Shown one piece after another: positions 1-8,491 of a DNA stretch of 47,463 nucleotides (position 1 is the first letter of the stretch; the number at the start of each line of letters is the position of its first letter). Position numbers and translations under genes: made by a program. The notes under the pieces were generated by a model, which did not search any database, was not told where the DNA came from, and worked only from the letters and a program-made list of their open reading frames with translations. Location: positions 31,203-78,665 of the forward strand of contig JAAVAC010000003.1 in NCBI GenBank assembly GCA_014804265.1, in the 5' to 3' direction. This stretch comes from Lachnospiraceae bacterium (lineage in GTDB: Bacteria; Bacillota; Clostridia; Lachnospirales; Lachnospiraceae).

Positions 1-2
1 TA

Positions 3-1358
3 TTGGCAGCCGGACTTTTTTTCAGCATGAGGAGGCTGAAAGAGTATCAAAGCAGGGAAGGGATTTACTATAACCGGGCAAGGGAGCTGACGGCAGATGG
101 GGTAAAGCTGTTAGAACAGGGAATGAGATCCGGAGAATGGAAAGGGATTCGCAAGGAATTTACTCCGGTAGCAGTGGATTTGGAAGGAAAAGTACTCTTT
201 AGCCTGAAAGAGGAATATGCCCCCGACGATATGGTTAACATAAATGAGATCATACAGCAGGACCAAAGCTTTTTTCAAAAGGAGGAGCAGACAGTGAAAA
301 TTGCCTTTTCCTTGGAGGAAGAAGAAAAAGTATGTGGTTTTGCTGTTTTTTGGCTGGATAAGTCCCGGTTGGGAAATGGGGCGGAACAAATGGAGCAGTT
401 TTCGCTGTTTCGGCCGATTCTTGTCAGCATGTTAGCAGCGTTTCTTTTATTGAATTTCTTTCTTTTTTACACAAAAAAAAGAGTCATCGACCCGGTAAAA
501 GAAATGGTAAGCTCCACAAAAGCCATTACAGAAGGGGATTATCAGGTGCAGGTGCTGAAAGCGGCAAGCGGAAGGCTTCTTGGCAATGATATTGAAAAGT
601 TGTCCTATCATTTTGAACTGATGAGGGATGAACTGAAGGCAAGGGCAGAACGGGAGGAAGAACTGAAACGGAGCCAGAAGGAGCTTATGACCTGTATTTC
701 CCATGACTTTAAAACTCCTGTTTCCATTATTAAGGCATATGGAGAAGGAATTCGGGATGGAATTGATGGCGGGGATAAAGAGAAGGTAAAAAAATTTGCT
801 TCTATTATCGTAACCAAGACGGAACATGTGACGAAAATGATAGGAGACCTTTCAGAACATTTTCAGGCGGAGCTGAATCGTCTGACAATTCATCGGGAAG
901 AGCAGTATACCAAAGAATTTTTCGATGGCCTGGCGTTGGAGTTTGGACAGCTTGCGAAAAATCATCAAATGGAGTTTACTTATGTCAACCAAGCTCCGGA
1001 TTTAGTGTTTTCTTATGATGAAAGGAGACTTTCCCAGGCATTTTCCAATCTAATCGATAACAGCATAAAGTACGGAAGAGAGCAGGGAGGAAGCATTTTG
1101 TTTTCCATAGAGCTTCTAAATGAAAAAAATTGCCTGTTCGTTAAGATTGCCGATAACGGAAGGGGAATTGACAGGGCGGATATTCCTTTTGTGTTTGAGA
1201 AATTTTATCGGGGAGAGAAATCAAGAAATACAAAAGTACCTGGTTCCGGGCTGGGGCTTTCTATTTGTAAATATATTATTGAACATCATGGTGGGGAGAT
1301 TTCTTTGGAGAGTGGGAAGGAGAAAGGGACGACTTTTTTTATTATGCTGCCGATATAG
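3..1358 (+). CDS. Sensor histidine kinase (5' end cut by window)
   Basis: Membrane sensor kinase of a two-component system. The reading frame is open to the window edge and its first residues look like the end of a first membrane helix, so the true start lies upstream. What remains is an extracytoplasmic sensor region (about residues 10-135), a second membrane helix (about 137-157), a HAMP linker, and a HisKA box with the phospho-accepting histidine at about residue 234 (motif SHDFKTP). The ATPase domain has an N box (NLIDNSIKYG), G1 box (DNGRGI) and G2 box (GSGLGLS). The response regulator is presumably upstream, outside the window. The signal sensed cannot be told from sequence. Confidence 0.93.
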   Translation: MAAGLFFSMRRLKEYQSREGIYYNRARELTADGVKLLEQGMRSGEWKGIRKEFTPVAVDLEGKVLFSLKEEYAPDDMVNINEIIQQDQSFFQKEEQTVKIAFSLEEEEKVCGFAVFWLDKSRLGNGAEQMEQFSLFRPILVSMLAAFLLLNFFLFYTKKRVIDPVKEMVSSTKAITEGDYQVQVLKAASGRLLGNDIEKLSYHFELMRDELKARAEREEELKRSQKELMTCISHDFKTPVSIIKAYGEGIRDGIDGGDKEKVKKFASIIVTKTEHVTKMIGDLSEHFQAELNRLTIHREEQYTKEFFDGLALEFGQLAKNHQMEFTYVNQAPDLVFSYDERRLSQAFSNLIDNSIKYGREQGGSILFSIELLNEKNCLFVKIADNGRGIDRADIPFVFEKFYRGEKSRNTKVPGSGLGLSICKYIIEHHGGEISLESGKEKGTTFFIMLPI

Positions 1359-1476
1359 AGTGGGGTGAGACGGGGACGCGGCAGAGGGAGGCGGTATGGT
1401 TCTATGGGGTGGGGCGGTGTTTTTGATGGTGTTTTTCCTAAACAGGCTGGGTGAGGTGATTGGTACCGTTCGGGTC

Positions 1477-1508
1477 GGCATATAGCGGCATCCGTGCCGC
1501 AATATGCC
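1477..1508. repeat. Imperfect palindrome, 14-bp arms
   Basis: Left arm 1477-1490 pairs with right arm 1495-1508 around a 4-base loop (TCCG), with one mismatch. There is no T-run after it on the plus strand, so it is not a standard terminator. It may still end the kinase transcript or belong to the wider palindrome family of this window. Confidence 0.6.
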
Positions 1509-1587
1509 TAAAATTGCCGTCTCCTACGTCCTCTTATCAACCCCCCTTATCCTCCCACCCCCATTACAAGAAACCCCCTCAACTCTA

Positions 1588-1616
1588 TTGCTATTTTTCA
1601 GAAAACGCATTATACT
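1588..1616 (+). promoter_or_regulatory. Sigma-A promoter for trkA
   Basis: A -35 box TTGCTA (1588-1593), a 17-base spacer and a -10 box TATACT (1611-1616). Transcription should start near 1623, about 110 bases before the trkA start codon. Confidence 0.65.
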
Positions 1617-1735
1617 GTATCTGTATGTTGCTTTCTGCATTCTTTTTAGATTTTTTGAAGGATTTCCTGTAAGGAAAGGGGAAAGAATCGGAAAGCGGAA
1701 AAATAGAAAGGAAACGGTAAAACCGTAAGAAAGCT

Positions 1736-3094
1736 ATGCAGATTATTATTGTAGGCTGTGGAAATGTAGGTGGAACGATTATTGAGCAGCTTAGTAAAGA
1801 AGGACATAATATTTCCGCAATTGATATAGATGCTGCAAAGGTACAGCAGACATCGGATCAGTTTGACGTGCTGGGAATCGTTGGGAACGGTGCAAGTTTT
1901 ACCAAGCAGATGGAAGCCGGAATTGAAAAAGCGGATTTGCTCATTGCAGTGACGGGAAAAGATGAGTTGAATCTTTTATGCTGTGTCATTGCAAAAAAGG
2001 CAGGAAATAACTGCAATACCATTGCAAGGGTGCGAAATCCGGTGTATAGCCAGGAAATTGACTATATCAGGGATGAGATGGGACTTTCCATGATCATCAA
2101 TCCGGAGCTTGCAGCGGCAATGGAGGTTGGCAGGCTGGTAAAATTTCCTTCTGCCATTGAAATCGATTCCTTTGCCAAAGGGAAAGTGGAAATGTTAAGC
2201 TTCCGAATTGCAGAAGGAAATATTTTATGTAATGGGCCCTTAAAGGATATTGCCATAAAATATAATCGGGATGTACTCGTATGTATGGTGGAAAGAGGTG
2301 ACCAGGTCATTATTCCGGATGGTAATTTTGTGATTCAGGAAAATGATATTGTGTCTGTAGTGGCATCTTCTAAAAATGCCATGGCATTTTTCCGCAAAAT
2401 CGGGATTTTCACGGGAAAGGCAAAAAGCGTTATGATCATTGGCGGTGGAGAGACTGCTTTTTATCTGGCAGCCTATCTTTCTAAGATGGGAATCCGCGTT
2501 AAGATCGTAGAAAGAGATAAAAGGCGTTGTGAAGAGCTTGCAGAGCTTTTGCCCAAGGCAATGGTCATCTGTGGGGATGGAACCGACAGGACGCTGCTGA
2601 TGGAGGAAGGGCTGAAAAGTACAGAAGCATTTATTGCCTGGACAAATTTCGATGAAGAAAATATTATGCTTTCCCTGTTTGCAAAGCGGGTTTCCGGTGC
2701 AAAACTGATTACCAAGGTGCACCGCATTTCTTATGATGAGATTATAGCGGAACTGGATTTAGGAAGCATTATGTATCCAAAGCATATTACGGCAGAGAGC
2801 ATTGTGCGTTATGTACGAGCCATGCAGAATTCCATCGGAAGCAATGTGGAGACTTTGTACCGTCTTTGCGATAACCGGGTGGAAGCATTGGAGTTTAAAG
2901 TAAATGAGCATTCCAAAGTAGTAGGCGTGCCCTTACAGGAACTTCAGTTAAAAAGCAATCTGTTAATCTGCTCCATAAAGCATAACGGAAAGATCATTAC
3001 ACCGGGCGGACAGGATCAGATTTCGGTAGGAGATACCGTGATAGTAGTTACTACAAATACCGGACTGGATGATATTCGGGATATATTAAAATAA
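1736..3094 (+). CDS. trkA: Potassium uptake regulatory subunit TrkA
   Basis: Cytoplasmic NAD(H)/nucleotide-binding subunit that gates the TrkH channel. At 452 residues it matches the full-length two-repeat form. The first Rossmann RCK-N domain starts at residue 1 with GCGNVG, followed by an RCK-C domain (about 140-225). A second RCK-N starts near residue 230 (IIGGGETAFYLA), followed by a second RCK-C to the end. The ATG at 1736 is the natural start because the nucleotide-binding strand begins directly after it; the ribosome site is weak (purine-rich GAAAG). trkH follows 53 bases later, so the two are probably co-transcribed from the promoter at 1588-1616. Confidence 0.95.
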   Translation: MQIIIVGCGNVGGTIIEQLSKEGHNISAIDIDAAKVQQTSDQFDVLGIVGNGASFTKQMEAGIEKADLLIAVTGKDELNLLCCVIAKKAGNNCNTIARVRNPVYSQEIDYIRDEMGLSMIINPELAAAMEVGRLVKFPSAIEIDSFAKGKVEMLSFRIAEGNILCNGPLKDIAIKYNRDVLVCMVERGDQVIIPDGNFVIQENDIVSVVASSKNAMAFFRKIGIFTGKAKSVMIIGGGETAFYLAAYLSKMGIRVKIVERDKRRCEELAELLPKAMVICGDGTDRTLLMEEGLKSTEAFIAWTNFDEENIMLSLFAKRVSGAKLITKVHRISYDEIIAELDLGSIMYPKHITAESIVRYVRAMQNSIGSNVETLYRLCDNRVEALEFKVNEHSKVVGVPLQELQLKSNLLICSIKHNGKIITPGGQDQISVGDTVIVVTTNTGLDDIRDILK

Positions 3095-3147
3095 TAGCGG
3101 GTGTTATTTTATGCATATGGCCTGCTGAAATAAAATAAGAGGAAGAT

Positions 3148-4590
3148 ATGAATCGTTCAATTATTCGTTATATATTAGCAAGTGTGTTAGAATTTGAGGC
3201 ATTATTTTTCATATTGCCATGTCTGATAGCTGTTATCTATAAGGAAGAAAGCTTTTATTCCTTTTTTGGGGTGATGCTCCTTTGTTTTATACTGGGATGG
3301 CTTGGGAGATTAAAGAAGCCTGAAATGGATCAGTTTTATGCCAGGGAAGGGTTCGTGACGGTTTCCTTAAGCTGGATTATCTTAAGTATTATGGGAGCCC
3401 TGCCTTTTTACCTAAGCGGTGAGATTCCTTCTTACGTGGATGCCCTGTTTGAAACCATATCCGGCTTCACTACCACAGGCTCCAGCATCCTGTCCAATGT
3501 GGAAGGATTGTCACACAGCGCTTTATTCTGGAGGAGCTTTACACACTGGATAGGCGGTATGGGAGTACTGGTATTTATTCTTGCGCTGCTTCCGTTGGTA
3601 GGAGGATACAATATGTATCTGATGCGCGCAGAGTCTACCGGTGCCAATGTAAGCAAGTTCGTACCAAGGGTCAAAGAATCTGCAAGGATTTTATATAAGA
3701 TTTACCTGACCATTACCATTCTGGTAGTACTTTGTCTGTGCCTTGCAAAGGTGCCTTTGTTTGATGCATTATTACTGGGATTTGGAACGGTAGGGACAGG
3801 GGGCTTTGGCATTTTAAATGACAGTGCGGCATCCTATTCCATGACGGTACAGGCAATCCTGGCTATTTTTATGATTTTATGCGGTATCAATTTTAATGTA
3901 TATTATTTGTTGAAGCAGAAGAAACCAAAGGAAGCTTTCAAATGCGAAGAGATGCGGTGGTATCTTATCATTATCGGAGTATCTGCGGTTGTAATTGCTT
4001 TCCAGATAAAGGACAGCTTTGCTTCCGGCTTTGAAGCATTTCACCATGCGCTGTTCCAGGTAGCTTCTGTGATTACTACAACAGGATTTGGAACGATGGA
4101 TTTTGATACATGGCCGGCTTTATCCAAGTCCATTCTGGTGCTTTTGATGTTCGTGGGAGCCTGTGCGGGAAGTACGGGAGGCGGAATCAAAGTATCCCGA
4201 ATCGTTGTTTTATGCAAAAACATAAAAAAGGAGCTTTCCTATATCATTCACCCCAGGATTGTAAAGGGAATCCATTTTGAAGGAAATGTGCTGGCAAAGG
4301 AGACATTAAAATCCATTCAGGTATATCTGACTACCATTTTTGTGATTTTTACAGTGTCCCTGCTGCTTATTTCCATAGAAAACCACGATATAGTAACAAA
4401 CTTCACTGCAGTAGCGGCTACCTTAAATAATATTGGTCCCGGTCTGGCTTTGGTAGGCCCTACACAGAATTTTGGATTCTTCTCGGATTTTTCCAAAATC
4501 GTGCTGATGATTGATATGTTGATTGGAAGACTGGAATTATTCCCCATGCTGGTCCTGATGTCGCCTTCCACATGGAGAAAGAATGGATAA
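3148..4590 (+). CDS. trkH: Potassium transporter membrane subunit TrkH
   Basis: Integral membrane pore protein of the Trk/Ktr potassium uptake system. Its 480 residues match the family length. The four pore-loop repeats typical of TrkH are visible: SGFTTTGSS, GTVGTGGFG, ITTTGFGTMDF and NNIGPGLALVGP, each with the selectivity-filter glycine. About ten hydrophobic segments lie around them. GAGGAAG lies just upstream of the ATG at 3148. The gene follows trkA in the same orientation and is closed by a strong terminator at 4626-4658. Confidence 0.95.
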   Translation: MNRSIIRYILASVLEFEALFFILPCLIAVIYKEESFYSFFGVMLLCFILGWLGRLKKPEMDQFYAREGFVTVSLSWIILSIMGALPFYLSGEIPSYVDALFETISGFTTTGSSILSNVEGLSHSALFWRSFTHWIGGMGVLVFILALLPLVGGYNMYLMRAESTGANVSKFVPRVKESARILYKIYLTITILVVLCLCLAKVPLFDALLLGFGTVGTGGFGILNDSAASYSMTVQAILAIFMILCGINFNVYYLLKQKKPKEAFKCEEMRWYLIIIGVSAVVIAFQIKDSFASGFEAFHHALFQVASVITTTGFGTMDFDTWPALSKSILVLLMFVGACAGSTGGGIKVSRIVVLCKNIKKELSYIIHPRIVKGIHFEGNVLAKETLKSIQVYLTTIFVIFTVSLLLISIENHDIVTNFTAVAATLNNIGPGLALVGPTQNFGFFSDFSKIVLMIDMLIGRLELFPMLVLMSPSTWRKNG

Positions 4591-4625
4591 ACAAAAACAG
4601 ATAAGAAAAAACAGGAGAGTAAAGA

Positions 4626-4658
4626 AGCCTGGGCATTTAACGAGTGCCCGGGCTTTTT
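4626..4658 (+). terminator. Rho-independent terminator after trkH
   Basis: A 10-bp GC-rich stem (4626-4635 with 4645-4654, one G-U pair), a 9-base loop and a T-run. It ends the trkAH transcript. Confidence 0.85.
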
Positions 4659-4675
4659 CCTGTTACGAAAAAAGG

Positions 4676-4894
4676 TAACAGTTCAGACAGCTGCTTTCCC
4701 TGCAGCACCATGACAGGCTTTTCGCGGAGAATGTTTCTACGTCGCCACGCTTCCGCTCTGATAAAAACACAGCAGTGCTAAGCTCGAAAAGACCTCGCTA
4801 AGCGCTGGCGTTTTTATAAGGGCTCCTGCTAGAAATCATTCTTTGCAAAAAGCCTGTCATGGTGCTGCAGGGAAAGCAGCTGTCTGAACTGTTA
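4676..4894. repeat. Long palindromic intergenic element (copy A), 47-bp perfect arms
   Basis: The left arm 4676-4722 is the exact reverse complement of 4848-4894 (47 of 47 by eye). The 125-base interior is itself partly self-complementary, so the whole 219 bases could fold into one long hairpin. The outer end begins GTAACAGTTCAG, shared with elements at 11021 and 16369. Blocks at 4746-4760 and 4767-4781 (minus strand) match blocks in the loop of the element at 8492-8653. It lies between the trkH terminator and the ECF sigma operon. No open reading frame or transposase is present. The rest of this 400-base gap (4895-4990) holds an A-rich run and the sigma-factor ribosome site; I saw no clear promoter there. 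Confidence 0.9.
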
Positions 4895-4990
4895 TAAAAA
4901 AAGAAAGACAAATTTTGAAATGCTTTAATCATTTCGAGGAAAGGGAACGTTAATATATATAGAAATGAAACGGAAAGGAGCCAAAAGCCT

Positions 4991-5506
4991 GTGAGCGATG
5001 ATGAATTAGTGGAGCAGATACGGCTTGGAAATGAAAATGCGGCGGAAGAACTGATAAAACGTTACTATATGTCTGTTTTGCGGTATTGCAAGTGGCATTG
5101 CAGCGATTTCGGGAAAGCAGAGGATCTGACTCAGGAAACATTTTTGAAGCTGTTTAAGAGCCTGCCGGGATATAAAGGGAAACAGAAATTCAAGGCGTAT
5201 TTATATACGATTGCAAGAAACTTGTGTATAGATGAAAATAGAAAGGTTCCGCTTTATCCTTTGGAAGAGGAAGAAGCTATTGGAAAGGAATGCAAAGAAA
5301 TCATCCGGATAGAGGACAGGGCAGAAATCAAGGAGCTTTTGCATGTTTTGTCATGGGAACAAAGGGAAGCGGTCATTTTACGTTTTGGGGAACAGCTTAG
5401 TTTTGGGGAAATCGGAAAAGTAACGGGATGCAGCATGCGGACAGCACAAAGCCGGGTCCGGAATGCTTTAAAAATTATGAGGAAGGAGTGGAACAATGAA
5501 AGATAA
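4991..5506 (+). CDS. ECF-type RNA polymerase sigma factor
   Basis: Alternative sigma factor of 171 residues. Region 2 is at about residues 20-65 (RYY..VLRYC, then AEDLTQETFLKLFKSL, the usual -10-binding helix). Region 4 is at about 110-165 (LSWEQREAVILRFGEQLSFGEIGKVTGCS, a helix-turn-helix). The start is GTG at 4991, supported by AAAGGAG at 4974-4980. The stop overlaps the next start (5496) by 11 bases, so the genes are translationally coupled. The context, a membrane protein plus an ABC-2 exporter, resembles ECF modules that respond to cell-envelope stress or antimicrobial peptides. That role is inferred. Confidence 0.9.
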   Translation: MSDDELVEQIRLGNENAAEELIKRYYMSVLRYCKWHCSDFGKAEDLTQETFLKLFKSLPGYKGKQKFKAYLYTIARNLCIDENRKVPLYPLEEEEAIGKECKEIIRIEDRAEIKELLHVLSWEQREAVILRFGEQLSFGEIGKVTGCSMRTAQSRVRNALKIMRKEWNNER

Positions 5507-6257
5507 GGAACTGAAAGAATATTTGCGACAATCTTTGAAACAGGAAGTGCAGCATGAAAGAATGGAAGAAACTATAACATTGTGTATGGAAGTGATGAGA
5601 GAGCAGAAGGCAGAGGAAAAAGAGCCAAGAACAGGATTTTTTCAGTATTTGTCAGATGTATTTCGATTTGAGGGGATGTTTATTTTGGGACTGCAGGCAA
5701 TGACACTGTTTCTTGTCTGTATGACCATTTCCGCCATAGCGGATGTGCCCAAATATATACCTGTTTTTATGCCGCTGTTTGTATTGGCGCTCATGCCTGT
5801 TTTTTTCAAAAGCCAGTTTTATGGAATGAGTGAAATGGAAGCGGCAACAAGAGCCTCCGGCGCTCAGATCATACTGGCTAAGTTGATTTTGTCAGGAGCT
5901 GCAAATCTGGTGTGCATGACAGTGCTTTTATGTTTTGAAATTTCCCTGCAGCATTCCTGTAAAGAGATGGGGCAGATGGTTTTGTATTGTCTGGTTCCCT
6001 ATTTAGTATGCATGACTGCCATGCTGCGTTTGATTCGACTTTGCAGGAAAGAGAGCATAGCAATCTATGGGACCCTCATGCTTGGCTCTTGTGTCTGCTG
6101 GGGCATGTCGGCAAAAATACTGCCATGGCTATATGAAACATCTGCAATAGGGCTTTGGGGCATGGCATTTGTTGTTTTTGCCGTATTTTTTGGAAAGGAA
6201 ATTTATTTTGTGATAGAAATGAGAAAGGAAGGAAAAATATATGGAATTGTTACTTGA
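5496..6257 (+). CDS. Multi-pass membrane protein in the ECF sigma operon (possible anti-sigma)
   Basis: This 253-residue protein has a charged cytoplasmic N-terminus (about 1-55, partly helical) followed by about six hydrophobic segments between roughly 60 and 240. I do not recognise a named family with certainty. It directly follows the sigma gene with an overlap, the usual place for a membrane anti-sigma factor, and is followed by an ABC ATPase that overlaps its 3' end by 17 bases. The cytoplasmic N-terminus could bind the sigma factor, but no zinc-binding anti-sigma motif (HxxxCxxC) is visible. It could equally be an extra permease-like subunit of the exporter. Confidence 0.75.
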   Translation: MKDKELKEYLRQSLKQEVQHERMEETITLCMEVMREQKAEEKEPRTGFFQYLSDVFRFEGMFILGLQAMTLFLVCMTISAIADVPKYIPVFMPLFVLALMPVFFKSQFYGMSEMEAATRASGAQIILAKLILSGAANLVCMTVLLCFEISLQHSCKEMGQMVLYCLVPYLVCMTAMLRLIRLCRKESIAIYGTLMLGSCVCWGMSAKILPWLYETSAIGLWGMAFVVFAVFFGKEIYFVIEMRKEGKIYGIVT

Positions 6258-7116
6258 TCGCCTGACAAAACATTATGGAAGAAAAATTGCGGTAGATTGT
6301 GTCAGCGCTTCTCTGAAGCCGGGAGTTTATGGACTCTTAGGGGCAAATGGTGCAGGTAAGACAACGCTGATGCGCATGTTGTGTGCTATTTTGGAACCAA
6401 CCTCCGGAGAGGTGTTTTTAGATGGGAAGGAAGTAACTTCAATGGGAGCTGATTACAGGAATGTATTAGGGTATCTGCCACAGGATTTTGGATATTATCC
6501 GGAGTATACCGCTATGGAATTTTTAATGTATGTGGCCGCATTAAAGGGGATACCAAGGCATATTGCAGGGAAACGTACAAAAGAGCTGTTAGAGGTGGTA
6601 GGGCTTGGCAGTGTGGCCCGTAAAAAGGTAAAAACCTTTTCCGGAGGCATGAAACAAAGGGTGGGAATTGCACAGGCTTTACTGAATAACCCGGAAATTT
6701 TGATTTTAGATGAGCCTACTGCAGGATTGGACCCAAAGGAGCGGGTTCGCTTCCGAAATCTGCTTTCCGATTATGCAGGGGATAAAATCGTCATTCTTTC
6801 TACCCATATCGTGTCGGATATAGAAGCCATAGCAGATGAAGTACTGCTTATGAAAAAAGGAAAATTCATATTACAGGGGACAGTTTCAGAGTTGACGAAA
6901 AAAGCTGCCGGAAAAGTGTGGGAGCTTACCGTATCACCGGAAGAAGCAAAAAGATGGCAGGCAAAGGCGGCAGTTGCCAATTTAAGACATGAAGGGACAC
7001 AGATAGTATTGCGCATTCTTTCAGACACATGCCCGGCGGAAAGTGCCCTGCCATGCAAAACCACGTTGGAGGATTTATATTTATATTATTTTGGAGAAGA
7101 GGAAGGAGTGCGGTAA
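6241..7116 (+). CDS. ABC-2 type exporter, ATP-binding subunit
   Basis: Cytoplasmic ATPase, 291 residues. Walker A is at residues 34-42 (GANGAGKTT), followed by a Q-loop (LPQDFGYYPEYT), the signature FSGGMKQR, Walker B ILILDEPTAGLDP and the H-loop STHIVSD. The type resembles BcrA/NatA-like peptide or antibiotic exporters. The gene overlaps the previous gene by 17 bases and is followed after 3 bases by the permease gene, so the three are co-transcribed with the ECF sigma factor. The substrate is unknown. Confidence 0.92.
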   Translation: MELLLDRLTKHYGRKIAVDCVSASLKPGVYGLLGANGAGKTTLMRMLCAILEPTSGEVFLDGKEVTSMGADYRNVLGYLPQDFGYYPEYTAMEFLMYVAALKGIPRHIAGKRTKELLEVVGLGSVARKKVKTFSGGMKQRVGIAQALLNNPEILILDEPTAGLDPKERVRFRNLLSDYAGDKIVILSTHIVSDIEAIADEVLLMKKGKFILQGTVSELTKKAAGKVWELTVSPEEAKRWQAKAAVANLRHEGTQIVLRILSDTCPAESALPCKTTLEDLYLYYFGEEEGVR

Positions 7117-7119
7117 TAT

Positions 7120-8337
7120 ATGGATTTGTTTTACCTGGAACATAAAAAATTGTGGCGCAAAAGAAGTACGAGAATCTGTGTTTTTTTATGCTTTTCCTAT
7201 TTTGTGATATTTGGAAGCATTTTAATTTTTCAGTGGTTTTCCTTTGGAAGCAGACATGATTATACAAGTGCCTTTGGAAATGATTTTGACGGATATTCCA
7301 ATATAAGGAACTGTCAGGAATATGCCAAAAAGGCCGGAGGGGAACTGACGGAAGAAGCCCTGCAGCAATTGGTAAGAGACTATCAGGAAATGATAGCTGC
7401 AGGTAGAGAAGAGGAGTTGAAGAAAACAGACTGGCTTACAGTGGAAGGGTGGCTTGGTACACTATATCCGGAACTGGAAAGGAAAAATAGTGACGTATAT
7501 CATTTAATGCTGGAATATGTGGAACCGGAAATGCTTACTGGCATTTATGAAAAACGGGAGCAGGCAATCGTAAATTTTCTGGAAGCAAGCGGGCAGACAG
7601 GAGAAGAAAGGGACTATTTGCTGAACATGAATGAAAAGGTAAAGCTCCCTTTCCGATATGAATGGACAACTGGCTGGGCAGTCTTTCTTGCAGATATATT
7701 GGACGGTTTTGGCATACTTATGGCATTGTTTCTGGCAATTGTGCTATCAGCGGTATTTGCAGGAGAGTGGCATAACAATATGGGTTCCCTGACACTGACC
7801 ATGAAAAACGGATGGCAGAAAATAGCCGTCGCCAAAATAGGCAGTGGTATGCTATTTGCCATAGAATTGTTTCTGCTTCTTTTTGTGGGAAATGTAACAG
7901 CACAGATCTGCTACCTGGGAACCGACGGATGGGACATGCCCATTCAAAACATTAAGATGATAGCGGTGGCTCCCATGAATATACTTCAGGCAGAGATTTA
8001 CGAATATGCATTCGGATTACTCGGGTCAATAGGATATGCGGGAATAGTCATGCTCCTATCAGCTTCCGTCAAGAATCATGCAGCAGCCCTTCTTCTTAGC
8101 CTTGCTGTTGTATATGCTCCAACGATGATTTCACAATACTTGCCCCTTGAGCTGCAGAAAGCATTGGATTTAATACCATTAGCAGGCAGCGCAGCAGACA
8201 TTTTCCGAACCAATACATTCCACTTATTTGGCAAATACATCTGGTCCCCATATTTACTCATAACCGTTCCAGTCCTGATAGGCATTTTCTGTATTCCCTT
8301 TACCATAAAGAAATGGGCAAGAAAATTGAAAGGATAG
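7120..8337 (+). CDS. ABC-2 type exporter, membrane subunit
   Basis: Permease of 405 residues. One membrane helix lies near the N-terminus (about 20-40), then a large outside segment of about 130 residues, then about five or six membrane helices from about 185 to 400. This is the usual layout of ABC-2 permeases with a long first outside loop. GGAAGGAG (7101-7108) precedes the ATG. It partners with the ATPase gene just upstream. The 3' end faces the convergent glnQ-like gene across an intergenic palindrome. Confidence 0.85.
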   Translation: MDLFYLEHKKLWRKRSTRICVFLCFSYFVIFGSILIFQWFSFGSRHDYTSAFGNDFDGYSNIRNCQEYAKKAGGELTEEALQQLVRDYQEMIAAGREEELKKTDWLTVEGWLGTLYPELERKNSDVYHLMLEYVEPEMLTGIYEKREQAIVNFLEASGQTGEERDYLLNMNEKVKLPFRYEWTTGWAVFLADILDGFGILMALFLAIVLSAVFAGEWHNNMGSLTLTMKNGWQKIAVAKIGSGMLFAIELFLLLFVGNVTAQICYLGTDGWDMPIQNIKMIAVAPMNILQAEIYEYAFGLLGSIGYAGIVMLLSASVKNHAAALLLSLAVVYAPTMISQYLPLELQKALDLIPLAGSAADIFRTNTFHLFGKYIWSPYLLITVPVLIGIFCIPFTIKKWARKLKG

Positions 8338-8375
8338 AAGCTGGATATGAAAAAAGAAAGAATAGCAAGAATAGT

Positions 8376-8419
8376 AAAAGAAATACAAAAAGAAATACAA
8401 AAAGAAATACAAAAAGAAC
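8376..8419. repeat. 12-bp tandem repeat, about 3.6 copies
   Basis: The unit AAAAGAAATACA is repeated three times exactly (8376-8387, 8388-8399, 8400-8411), then a partial copy. It is non-coding, just after the permease gene. Confidence 0.85.
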
Positions 8420-8491
8420 ATAGCTGAAAATTACTTCTGACTCTTTATATATCGAAACTTTTCCAAAGCAAACTGGACTTTTCGATACACA

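Larger units (their letters stand above)
1359..1735. other. Intergenic region between the kinase gene and trkA
   Basis: This 377-base gap has no convincing gene. It holds a G-rich stretch after the kinase stop, an imperfect palindrome (1477-1508), a C-rich tract (about 1540-1580) that partly matches sequence at 8652-8674, and a good sigma-A promoter for trkA (1588-1616). The transcript leader of about 110 bases is purine-rich. I looked for a c-di-AMP (ydaO) riboswitch, plausible before a potassium gene, and did not recognise one. Confidence 0.6.

Noticed and set aside
1460-1728. Two short overlapping plus-strand open frames before trkA
   Set aside because: They cross the palindrome, a C-rich tract and the trkA promoter, and have no ribosome site or recognisable protein pattern.
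4626-4894. Reading the whole trkH downstream palindrome as a terminator
   Set aside because: A normal terminator already exists at 4626-4658; the 47-bp arms and 125-base interior are far outside terminator size and lack a clear role as one.
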